Shown: positions 24,501 through 33,200 of the stretch, one piece after another
How positions within the stretch are numbered: the first letter of the stretch is position 1
How the letters are laid out: every line of letters begins with the position of its first letter
Assembly (NCBI RefSeq): GCF_022581195.2
Contig: NC_061469.1
Location: 7,744,501-7,808,500, forward strand
DNA from: Helicoverpa zea
Lineage: Eukaryota; Arthropoda; Insecta; Lepidoptera; Noctuidae
Direction: 5' to 3'
DNA: 64,000 nt
Notes under the pieces: model-generated
Databases searched by the model: none
What the model saw: only the letters and a program-made list of their open reading frames with translations
What the model was told of the DNA's origin: nothing
Program-made: the position numbers and the translations under genes

Positions 24501-26013
24501 ACCAGGTCAAGACCAGATATCAGTCAAGCTGTGAATGAAGCAAGTAAAAAGGTAGAAAATCCATCAAGGCAAGACATATTAGCAGTAAAGAAGGTGTTGA
24601 AGTACTTGAATGGAACGAGAGATAAAGGGATTTTGTATAATGCTGGGAAAGATATTACAAGATTGCATGCATATTGTGACTCAGATTATGCAGGTTGTAC
24701 AGAGACCAGACGAAGTACAACAGGGTTCATAATAATGTTGGCAGGTGGACCTATAGCTTGGTGCTCCAAAAGACAGCCGATAGTAAGTCAATGGAAGATG
24801 TCACTCGTCGTCTATGGATGAATTTACCTTCCATTGTGACTTGATCATCATGTGTTCTCCGTTTGTCGACTTTCGTGGGAAGATTTTTTAATTGCTCTAC
24901 TACTTAGATACGAATAGTAGTGAAGATGTATGAACACAAGTAAAAGTTCACCTTAGACGGTATCACATAACTTGGGAATAATTTTTTCTATAGCTTTTAC
25001 TTAGGTGTATGTATGTGAATGAGATTACACAATTTATTGCATTGTAAGCCTTTAGTGTTTATTACAAAACATGTTTTACCGACAGGTGTTTAGAGACCTA
25101 TAAAGAATAGCTTCAAATACATATAGAATTACGTAATTTTGTGCCCCACACATAAGATATCGAGCGAGATCTTTTTACATTTAGACTTTTGCGGCAACAT
25201 TTCGAACAAAACTTTCGCTTTTAATTTTTCGCTTATGGTCATAAAGTTATAGGATACAGAACTTGACTATATAACAACAGTTTTCTTATTTTTCGACATT
25301 TAGATTAGAAGAACAAACAGAAATAAGGGCCGCTTCCATTAGTAGATATCGTCTTACAATCGTTAGCTAATTTTCCAAAAGTTTCTCGGTACGGTAGGCA
25401 AATAAATCTCAATTTACTAACTGAAAAACAGAGTCCGGAGACTTAAATGGAATAAGTATCTACTATTGCTTGTTTAGCTATGAAGTCCCAGGCTGTATCT
25501 GATGTACCTATCTGTGTCATTGAGACAGTTGTCACAGGTAAGTATATACCTACCTATTCTTTTGCCGCTACAGACAAACAAACTAGTGTCATCTACCCCG
25601 CGTTCGAGTTTTATAGTATGTACTGTATGTATAAACTAATATTTATTTCATGGATTCTTTTTTGTAGAATAGGATTTAGCTCAGCTTGACTAGGTAGGAG
25701 TTAATGGAGTAGGCGCATTGCATTCAGTAAATCAAAATATTTGAAAAAGCGGTCGAAGTTTGAAATTATAGCACAAAACTTACCTGTAAAACCTTCCATT
25801 TTCCAGGCACTTAACATCCGTTAAACTTCTTTTGCTTCTATGTTTTCCATGCACTCCTGTAACATTACCATATTTTCAAAAAATACTTTTTTTGATAAGA
25901 TGATATTTGAGTAGATAGCGCTCAGAACCGCAAATATTAACTTTACCTAAAAACAAATAAGTTACGACGAAAGTTATGATTAGTCGTGAAAGCTGCGGCG
26001 CGAGTCGAGCCAT
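15565..26013 (-). CDS. Chitin deacetylase 3-like protein, probably catalytically inactive (10 exons, 528 aa)
   Basis: Secreted member of the insect chitin deacetylase family (CE4 fold), which acts on cuticle or tracheal chitin. Exons: 25947-26013, 25784-25856, 19315-19487, 18610-18746, 18291-18416, 18002-18210, 17793-17912, 17402-17559, 16034-16278, 15565-15843; 1587 nt in one phase. Residues 1-22 form a signal peptide (core [12 protein letters not shown]). A six-cysteine CBM14 chitin-binding module spans about 39-100, a six-cysteine LDL-receptor class A module about 114-152, and the CE4 domain follows. The order CBM14-LDLa-CE4 and the C-terminal [14 protein letters not shown] fit the CDA3 group. 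Oddities: motif 1 reads TFDG (Gly203), motif 2 reads NSITR (Asn259, Arg263), and the motif 5 His is Ser422, so all three metal ligands and one catalytic His are replaced. Asp202 and Arg305 remain. A copia element sits in intron 2. Confidence 0.9.
17310..17315 (-). terminator. Intronic AATAAA after a retained-intron stop in the chitin deacetylase-like gene
   Basis: If the donor at 17401 is not used, the frame runs 24 codons past it to a TAG at 17325, and a canonical AATAAA lies 10 nt beyond. This could make a shorter mRNA lacking the last two exons. Confidence 0.35.
20447..20893 (+). CDS. Hypothetical single-pass membrane protein in a host intron (148 aa)
   Basis: Not recognised. An intronless frame in intron 2 of the chitin deacetylase-like gene, on the opposite strand, ending about 50 bp before the putative copia LTR. 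The first 110 residues are hydrophilic, rich in Lys, Glu, Asp, Thr and Gly, with CKIDCV in the middle. The C terminus has one strong hydrophobic helix ([20 protein letters not shown]) followed by a short tail, like a tail-anchored or type I protein. The start was placed at the MSDKNL Met because a TTTAG acceptor-like site lies just before it; the frame stays open upstream to 20327. It could be a retrocopy, an intronic nested gene, or a cargo of a mobile element. No poly(A) tract longer than 8 follows. Confidence 0.35.
   Translation: MSDKNLNKEEGYTPEDDTQNKPQRTKAQVEDSGGVQIDANMCKIDCVTLMKKLRIRAENIKSVSKSKGNEPTEDKTNDEITENKPGGSSSGKPPDKVVKLPIDTVVVFGLHTSKITDLQLILAMIGILFATAVVFIFLNGVVMSVRNL
20947..21072 (+). 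repeat. Putative copia 5' LTR
   Basis: Boundaries were inferred from a TGTGGTG start, a CTACA end just before the primer-binding site, and an internal AATAAA. No second copy is present to confirm the ends. Confidence 0.4.
21076..21089 (+). other. Copia primer-binding site (initiator tRNA-Met half)
   Basis: GGTTATGGGCCCAG is complementary to the anticodon stem-loop of initiator tRNA-Met, as used by copia elements that prime from a tRNA half molecule. Confidence 0.7.
21219..24821 (+). CDS. Copia gag-pol polyprotein, C-terminally truncated (1200 aa)
   Basis: Single open frame. Gag occupies about residues 1-280, with zinc knuckles near 214 ([14 protein letters not shown]) and just after. The aspartic protease motif [10 protein letters not shown] is near 298. 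The integrase zinc finger is near 424-465 (WHQRLGH and CEICTQAK), followed by catalytic Asp, Asp and Glu in [15 protein letters not shown] and GKAERLNRT. An acidic linker follows. The reverse transcriptase has [12 protein letters not shown] and the YVDDG active site, and the RNase H segment has CDSDYAGC. The final 9 residues are not element-derived: the frame runs into flanking sequence after about 24792 and stops at 24821, so the end of RNase H is missing. No internal stop, so the insertion is fairly young, but it cannot transpose without its 3' LTR. Confidence 0.92.
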   Translation: MEKPEIIQIEKLKDAETFLLWKFEFNIHLKAANLAKTIAQTKEDDKKSDFSIKDAQVQRIIISSIDKKLKGHIINCNSAREMYVKLCEIFEGSEQRNKDALLQEFFTYKKQESQSLSQLISEIENLQFRINQLGTKIDDEMVISKILSCLPNNLNYFITSWECMADDKKTLQNLTNRLLAEENRMLKAKESDKQLAFQATSSSTSKKKFNAIKCFKCNKTGHMKKDCRACSICKRDNHEDKDCKFKNKQCSICKKINHREENCFFKNKNENEEKSNKRIEKAFFTNGEIQEPKLKEFVVDSGCTAHMTKNVDILKFFECKPSSVLTANEETIEVKGTGKVIGKKCTLNNTLLVPDLSQNLLSVNAVTNNQGVVIFTKDNVKIYKESELILTGKKENGLYKINLDDNNMQEKTLLMKENGTALEWHQRLGHPGKKILDILPDVADGIKINGLRQIDECEICTQAKQTRLPFNTVRNRASRPLQLLHTDVCGPFENKTYDGYSYVLTVMDDYTHFTKIYLLKYKNEVKENLKHYIEETERERTEKVSTIRCDNGGEYTSNDFKKWCTEKGIKLDYTVPYSPQLNGKAERLNRTLLDKTRALLFDSGLDKEMWGEAVYCSTYIINRLPSESLKNKTPYEMWHGKRPNISNICKFGSIVYAKQLHSNIKKLDPRSKKLIMIGYTNNGYRLWNKEERRIEIARDIVIINNNKKIGEKYEETGSSVITEIIPGNNEEEINQEEESDDSYYEIEELEQQSNVIEDNIPDIIDEVENDENKESNTAEIETIETINTKRQRKKPAYLQDYVLLTYDEVMKSAEKNNWEKAINSEKESLESNNTWEIVDVGRAKGHKILSSKWVFCIKENGTYKARLVARGFEQQSIDYQEIYSPVVSQSAIKSLIAIAASKEYEMITFDVKTAFLYGELKEDIFMYIPEGYERQPNKICHLKKGLYGLKQAPMTWNKRFTETLRKLGLRASKSDQCVFFNEDKTIILAIYVDDGLAISKDKEKLLQILHQLEKEFILKTYEQPQNYIGFEIKRSEQGILLHQQNYTEKLLRKYNMYDSKAADTPCIVGKENESKVATSNFPYRELVGGLLYLSTRSRPDISQAVNEASKKVENPSRQDILAVKKVLKYLNGTRDKGILYNAGKDITRLHAYCDSDYAGCTETRRSTTGFIIMLAGGPIAWCSKRQPIVSQWKMSLVVYG
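24822..25783. other. Remaining intron 2 sequence of the chitin deacetylase-like gene
   Basis: No element or coding frame was recognised. It ends at the 73-nt exon 25784-25856. Confidence 0.5.
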
Positions 26014-26334
26014 GTTGTAAGCCCGGTGTCCGAGGAAGCACTGAGTCAGAGACTTATCAACAACTGATACATCGTCACTCGAGAACATTGCTTACTTTCT
26101 TTTGTAGACGCAGAACTGAGCGCTGCAAAAAAGAAACAAAAATAAAACAACTTTTTGTGGGTAGGTATGTCCGTCAAGCATGTTTTTCTACTTTGTCTGT
26201 CCAAAATATGGACCAAAGCTCTTTATATTTTCATACTTCTGGTCATACAAATTAAAAATAAAAAATAAAATATTTTTTTTTCTTAGAAGTATAAAATCAA
26301 TAAGTAATAAGTTTAGTTCCCGAATCATGCATCA

Positions 26335-26470
26335 CACACGCATACTGCATGCACATAGCATCCAGACTCGGAATAAGTAATGTTAATTGTTCCGTATGGG
26401 AATCGAACCTGTGACACGCAGCACAGCAGCCGATATGACTAAGCACGCACATTCTGAGAAAGTCCAGTAT
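26335..26470 (-). mobile_element. tRNA-derived SINE fragment
   Basis: On the minus strand, a Pol III B box (GGTTCGATTCC, 26399-26409) is preceded by an A-box-like stretch and followed by a short body. Only a partial copy is visible. Confidence 0.45.
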
Positions 26471-26742
26471 CCCGAAAATAGAATTTACGAACTGACGTGA
26501 AAATGAGGTTATTTAATAAGCGTAGTAATTGTAATTTGAACAAAATTTTGACTTTGACTTGTTATAGTAGGTATTTCGAAGTTCACAACAAGATATTTTT
26601 TCTCGATATTTTTGCTCTATTTCTTTTGTAGCCTATTTATTTAGTATTCAACTATCAAAAGGCTTTCAATAAGTTAGTTCCAGTTTTGATCTATATGTTA
26701 AAATACAGTTACAGTTACAGCTAAAGCTCGAAAACAAAAATA

Positions 26743-26844
26743 GGTCCCACCGAGATTTGAACTCGGATCGTTGGATTCAGAGTCCAAAGTGCTAACCAAT
26801 ACTCAATACTCAATCCTTTATTAGCAGCATTACACCATGGGACC
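26743..26844 (-). pseudogene. tRNA-Gln(CTG) gene interrupted by a 31-bp insert in the D loop
   Basis: Acceptor stem GGTCCCA/TGGGACC, anticodon loop CTCTGAA with CTG anticodon, and T arm CCGAG-TTCAAAT-CTCGG match eukaryotic tRNA-Gln over 71 nt. The D loop, and with it the Pol III A box, is split after TGTAATG by about 31 bp. The insert holds AATAAAG and the tandem word TTGAGTA. Introns of nuclear tRNAs sit next to the anticodon, so this is an insertion rather than an intron and probably inactivates the gene. Confidence 0.8.
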
Positions 26845-27685
26845 GCCTGTTGGCAACTAGTTAACAAACAGTCGTAACGAATAAAAAATAAAAAGACTTG
26901 ATATTCTAGAGGAATTAATTTGTTTTTAATTTTAGGAATTAGCTGCCTACGGGCTAGTTCTCCGTAACTTTCTGACTATTCAAAAATATGTTGGAGAAAC
27001 TTTGTCATCCTGGTTTGTTTCACCTATAACATCTTGTGGAGATTGTGGCAATGTAAATTTTGGTTGATGGGCCGTGCTTTGAAGTCAATAAGCAGGCCTT
27101 ATTGTTATAACAAGTCAGGTTTATTCACTTGAACTGTTCGTCAGTATGATTAAATTATCTGTGGATAAGACCACGTCTTTGTTATTTTATCTGTCTGCTG
27201 TTGTCATGAGTAGGGATGCGAGCATTTCTAAGTTAAATCACATAATAGTGCTGTTATCGATATCTATATTTATACCGGCAAATCGGGAGTGTGAATATAA
27301 TTTACCCCCAAAAGTACGAGAGAGAGCGCATGCCGTTCACATTCGTACGTACAAGTTTATATGCTTTTGTTGACATACTTCGTCACCTGCTCGTAAAATC
27401 GCTTTTTCGCAAGGAGATTTGTGCTCCTAGAGCGGTGCCAGCTGGTTAAATGCTCTAAGATAATTAGTGACGTGCCTACAAGTAAGTTTTTTTTGTTTCG
27501 GAACTCTATGCGTTGTCAGCAGAGACGTCAAAAAGAAAAAATCGATATTATAACAACATTCATTGGTATTTGACAACTCTAAACTTTAGCCGGCGAATGT
27601 AATGTATTGTTGTGAAAAGTGGTAAATTACAATTTCCTCTGAATTATATGATAAAATTACTTCAACCGTGATCTAAATAGGAAAA

Positions 27686-30017
27686 ATGAGATGTATTAAA
27701 ACAGTATTGCAGATAATATTTCTTTTAAATGTCTGTCTGGCTACATTATCGCCACCCTCTGATAAGAAGGGACAAAAGGGAGTAAAACCGCAGGAAGGTG
27801 CTAGGAAGAATAATGTATTAGATCGCAAGTTAGTGAATGAAACGCCTTTAGTGAAAGATATAATAAAATATCATGCCACCTATCACCAGGACGTAAATTC
27901 GCGCAACTTCAGGAACACTGTTTTGGGTTACGTTACTCCCGTAAGTATAACAAAGAATTTACTATAATGTGTCATATATTATCCGAGGCTGTATATTAGT
28001 TCATGTAATAAGCAACATCATTATCACTATGTTACAGTGGAATAACAAAGGCTATGATGTTGCCAAGACTTGGGCTCCCAAGTTCAACTATGTGTCTCCA
28101 GTATGGCTGCAAATCAGGCGTCAGTCCCCCAACATTTACATCATATCAGGCCTTCATGATGTTGACCATGCCTGGATGAAGTCTGTCAAACAGAAAGGCT
28201 TGACTACTAATTTAAAATGTATGTATAATTTTTTTGTATTGTTATTTCTTCATCTATATACAACTTGAACATGGCTAAAATTCTGTGCCATTTGCTGCTT
28301 TTCATGCCAGACTTATAAACTGACAACAAATCAAAAAGGTTTCACCAATCTTCTTTCTTTTTTTTTAATTCTAGTATTGCCAAGAATACTCTTTGAAAAT
28401 TGGCAGCCATCGGATCTGAAAGCATTCTTCATGGAGCCCTCGTCCCTCACAGAGCAGAAAGCTCTCATTGATGAGGTAAAGAAAGCCTGCAAGCAGTGGA
28501 AGTTTGACGGAGTGGTTCTAGAAGTACTGTCACAGATTGGGAAATATGTTGATAAATCCGTCAAGTTTATACAACAGTTTGGTAAGGGGTTCAAATTGTT
28601 TTACTGTTATACTGGATTCTTAAGGATCACAGTGGTGCAACATTGTTGACATAAACTTATTAAAGTACTGTCTGTCTACCTACCATAAATGAATTAATAG
28701 ACAAATATTGTCTACACTTAAAAAAATTTAAAACAGAATTTTGTTCTGGTATGTAGTATTTGTAAGTGTTCTTGAAATATCTCTCTTTATTTCAGGTTTG
28801 GAGATGAGTGAAGAGGATCTTAGTCTAATTCTAGTCTACCCACCCTACAGAGGGTATCCTACTGATGAGTTCTTCATACAGGCCTTTAATGATATCTATC
28901 CTTATGTGGAAGCCGTGTCTGTTATGACTTATGACTTCTCAACCCCTCAGAAGCCAGGCAAGTTACAATATATAGTAGGTTAACATATTTATAGGAATAA
29001 GAAAATGTTTGAATCGTGTTGAGTATGCTTACTGCTAGTATTATTTGATTTCTGTATATGTATAAGTGTGTGAGTCTAGGGTAATTGTTGAGAAAAGAGC
29101 AAATGGATCAATTATAATCTTATCAAAGTTCTATTTACAGAATTTTCAGGCTCCAACTAATGTAAAAATATTCTCTTGGTCATCATTTTTCACAAATGCA
29201 ATCATTGTTTTTAAGCTTTATTCCTTATTTTCAGGTCCTAATGCACCACTGTATTGGGTAAGGCTGTGCATAGAAAAACTCATAGACAATGATGAGAATC
29301 CATCAAAGAGGTCCAAGATCTTAATTGGACTGAACTTTTATGGTAACTCATATACTGCCAATGGTGGCGGGCCCATCGTTGGCACAGAATACATAGAGTT
29401 ACTGAAAAATGCTAAGAGTAACCAAGCATTGTCCTACAATAATAATACAGCTGAGAATTATGTGGAGATCAGGTAAATACATATAAAGTTTTTGATTGTA
29501 TGTATCAAAGCTAAAATAAATAAATAGATTTTATTTGTTATATGTAATAGTAAATAAATAAAGCTTTGTGTTCATGTAGGACTACTATTACACTGTCATC
29601 AGATGTGGTAGGCGTACTAGTGTCTTAAATTCTTTCACAATTAAAATAACAAATCTGCCTACTTCTGTTAACCTTTATCGTTGTCATTTCACGTTATCAG
29701 AAACTCAGTTTGAGTACCTTTCAATTTCAAATAGTAAAATTGAAATTTGCTGTGATTAGTCACTTTTTTATAGCTGCGGATTAACAATCACCATTAGCTG
29801 GTTGTTAACGATTGAATTTTATGTTTCATAAAAAAATCGAAGTTCCTATTTATGTTTTGTTTTTTCCACTTTTAGGACATCGCAGGGTACAAAGAAGATA
29901 TTCTATCCTACATTATACTCCATACAGAAGCGTCTTGAGATGGCGCGGGAGTACGGCACTGGGATAGCCATCTGGGAACTGGGGCAAGGCCTTGATTACT
30001 TCTACGATCTCTTCTGA
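27686..30017 (+). CDS. CHID1: Chitinase domain-containing protein 1 (6 exons, 394 aa)
   Basis: Secreted or lysosomal GH18-fold lectin-like protein (SI-CLP family) that binds saccharides and usually lacks chitinase activity. Exons: 27686-27940, 28038-28218, 28375-28581, 28796-28957, 29235-29472, 29876-30017; 1185 nt in one phase, almost exactly the human length (393 aa). A signal peptide covers residues 1-20 ([10 protein letters not shown]). The GH18 barrel carries family landmarks [61 protein letters not shown] and the C-terminal [12 protein letters not shown]. The catalytic-type segment DGVVLEV keeps the Glu but not the full DxxDxDxE of true chitinases. The fourth intron starts with GC rather than GT (28958). 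An AATAAA follows at 30103. Confidence 0.95.
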
Positions 30018-30102
30018 TTGTGTGTCCTACCATCTAAGTTTACCGATACACAATTTATGTTTGTGATATTCGTGAATCATTGTTTTTTTAATTAAACAAA
30101 CC

Positions 30103-30108
30103 AATAAA
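30103..30108 (+). terminator. Polyadenylation signal AATAAA, CHID1
   Basis: A canonical hexamer 86 nt after the CHID1 stop codon. Confidence 0.7.
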
Positions 30109-30131
30109 ATATTTATATGTTTAAAACTTTC

Positions 30132-30137
30132 TTTATT
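30132..30137 (-). terminator. Polyadenylation signal AATAAA, SDR gene
   Basis: A minus-strand hexamer 155 nt beyond the SDR stop, only 24 bp from the CHID1 signal on the other strand, so the two transcripts probably overlap tail to tail. Confidence 0.6.
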
Positions 30138-30291
30138 ACTAAAAAACTTATCTTAAATTCTACTGAACGCAAATCCAGTCTTATAAATTAATCTCAACTA
30201 ACAGTCCTCTCTATCGACAGGGGAGCGACAAAAGTAAACCATTATAGTAAACGTTATTTACAGAGTAAATTGAGCAACTACAAGTACAGTT

Positions 30292-33200
30292 CTAGCTGGA
30301 TACCGCTTTAGGCTTTCCCTTGAATTCCATCATAGACTGTGGCCCCTTCATGACTCGGTGCATCAGGTCCCAGCACATTTTCGCGGGGAGCAGGCTGAAA
30401 TCATAAAATACAATTCCATATAGTTTTCTTTTATTGTAGGAATTTGCAGTCAAAAATATTCATTAGAAAAAGTATAAATTGAACAAAGTAGGACTTAGGA
30501 CCTATTTATGTACGGCTGAACCAATTTACCTAAAAACTTTTTTACAAAAAAATTAAACCGACTTCCAAAAACACTAAAAAGTAAAAAAAAAACTAATTAG
30601 GTGCATCGGCCTACAAGTCGGTGGCAAAATTAACTTAGTAACATCCATTAGACACCGACTTCTAGGCCGATGCACCTAATTAGTTTTTTTTTTACTTTTT
30701 AGTGTTTTTGGAAGTCGGTTTAATTTTTTTGTAAAAAAGTTTTTTATTTACAGCTTTTCAGTGATACGAATAAATAGTTGTCACTACCCATATAAGTGGA
30801 AAGTTCTCATCAATACAAAGAATATAAGCCCAAATACGAGGTATTTTACATAATCAGTTGTCGAGTTCCCTCGACCTTCTCTGGTCTCCATCATCAGGTC
30901 AGCTCCAAACCTTCACTGTTGCAAAGGTCTCGTCAATACAAATAATATAAGCCCAAACACGAGGTAGTTTACATATTCAGTTGTCGAGTTCCCTCGACCT
31001 TCTCTGGTCTCCATCATCAGGTCAGCTCCAAACCTTCACTGATGAAAAGTGTTTTCAGGTATACACCTGAGTGTCAAGTTTTTACCCTATGTATGCCTAC
31101 AACTTTCGAAGGTTGCCCTCGATTTCTCAGGGTTTCCATCATCAGATCCTGACCTGATGACTATGGGACCAACTGGCAGCTATTCCGCGTCGAACAAAAA
31201 AAGAATCACGTAAATCGGTCTATAAATCTCGGAGTAATCGATGTACATACATAGAAAAAAAAAAAACATACCGGCCGAATTGAGAACCTCCTCCTTTTTG
31301 GGAAGTCGGTTAAAAATTGGTAGGGAAGTAGCTTAGAATTAGAAGTTAGCCTTTAATCATACGGATAGGGGCAGTATATTCGCATTTTTAATAAACTCTC
31401 TCGGTCATCAGTTGTTTAAAAAACAGATTATAAATAAAAAAATGGTATAACTAAGTTCTAGCCAATTTTATACTAACCACTTAAGAGGCAGAAGGTATCG
31501 CACAGATCCTGGCATGACACAGTTCACCTCATTCTTCCTGATGGAGTCTATCATTGTTTCTGCCACGTAGTCGGGCTCCAACATAGGCATGAGCCTCGGG
31601 GTGACGCCGTCGAACATGCCTGTGTTTATGTAGTACGGGCACACTAGTGTCGCATGGATCGTGTTGTGGCCGTGAGCCTGGGGAAATGCAATGTGAAATC
31701 AGGATATGCAAACAGAAAGTTGGCCTGGAATTTGACATGGCTGGTGGACGGAAAGTTATAAGTCTCAAAAAAGACACTACTTCGAAAGAACACCTTCATA
31801 GTTACTGTTGGACGCCAAAAATGTGAAGTACCGTGTTGGGTGCCAAAACAAGAATGTGAACGCCGAAAGAAAGGTCTTATTTTTATTTAAAACCAGTCTC
31901 ATTTTACAAAATGCTTACATATAAAACCAACATACCCTCAACTCAGTGTACAGGCTCTCATGAAAGCCGACGGTCGCGAACTTGGTGGCGCTGTAGTCTG
32001 TGCAGCGGTAGGTGCCCAGCAGGCCGGCTACCGAGCCCACCGTCACTATGTGCCCCTTGCCTGAGCTGATCATGTCGGGTAGGAAGGCTTTCACTGTCTG
32101 AAATGTAAGTATGTTCATTAATGACTGATATATCTGACATACTTAGGTACATACCTTGACATATTTTGGAAGTCGTTCAAAATATTTTTTCCTTAGTGTT
32201 ATCCATTCCTATCACAACGTCGATAGATGTTTTCGTACATAGAAGCTTTTACCGATGAAATGTAAAATTGATACGCAACTTCGACTACGACGTTCTAGGT
32301 AGGTAAGTAGGTGCCTAGATACTATTTTTCAATAAAAAATAATCGTATGTAGTAGTAAAATAATTACCCAATAATGTGATAGTATGTTAACTTTGTATGT
32401 AGTTTCTATGGCTGAGTCAGATAAATCCAGCAGTGTCTCTCCGAACACTGTGCCTGCGTTGTTGATCAATACATCTACTTTGCCAACCTGGAATCAAATA
32501 AGGGATAGAATTTATTTGAGGTACCTACAAAATCCTTCTCCATGTGAGAGGAGGCCTGTGCCCAGCAGTGGGACGATAAAAAGGCAGTAACAGTAACTAA
32601 CCTACAAAATATACCTCAATATACGGGGACCTAGTACCTACATACATAACATAGGTACAGAATGACAAACTTATTACAATTATTATTATTTATCTAACGA
32701 ACATTGTGCATTATCTTTTTAAGATTTAAAGTACAATTTTTAAAGTTACCTCTTTCTTAACTTTTTCCGCGGCGGCGTAGACAGCGCTACGATCAGCTAG
32801 GTCTACAACGTAGCTCGCGATTTCGTAGCCTTCGTCGAGAACCGCAGCGCACGTCTTTTGCAAACCTGCGTATTTTAATTCAATATTTTTAATTGATTTA
32901 TAGTTAGATTTATTGTGTTTACGACCAGTTAAGTAATATTTACTAGTTTTGCCTGCCTGTAGTAAAATTAGTGAAAGTGCTCAGGTAATACTTTTTATTA
33001 TATTACTATAAATGTATGTCTCTTCCAGACCTCGGGACTATAGAGTCCCGGATTTTTGGGAGGTGAACGTGGGGCCGAAGCCAACACGCTGAAGCCCTTT
33101 TGAGACAACTTTAATGAAATGGTGACACAAAACCGACGATTATACCTGTATACACTATAGAAATGTACCCAAGGATAATCCCCGGTTCTGTGCTAAACTA

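Larger units (their letters stand above)
20947..24792 (+). mobile_element. Ty1/copia LTR retrotransposon, truncated at the 3' end
   Basis: A putative 5' LTR (about 126 bp, TG...CA, with AATAAA at about 21033) is followed by a primer-binding site complementary to the anticodon region of initiator tRNA-Met, the classic copia arrangement. One long gag-pol frame follows. The frame loses family similarity after the RNase H segment [11 protein letters not shown] at about 24792, and no second LTR is seen before the next host exon at 25784. The insertion lies antisense within intron 2 of the chitin deacetylase-like gene. Confidence 0.8.
26014..27685. other. Divergent intergenic region, chitin deacetylase-like / CHID1
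   Basis: Contains the 5' flank of the chitin deacetylase-like gene, a SINE head near 26399, the broken tRNA gene at 26743-26844 and the CHID1 5' flank. No other frame is supported. Confidence 0.5.

Noticed and set aside
27969..28037. Possible extra CHID1 exon before 28038
   Set aside because: Family alignment joins VTP directly to WNN across GT-AG sites at 27941 and 28037.
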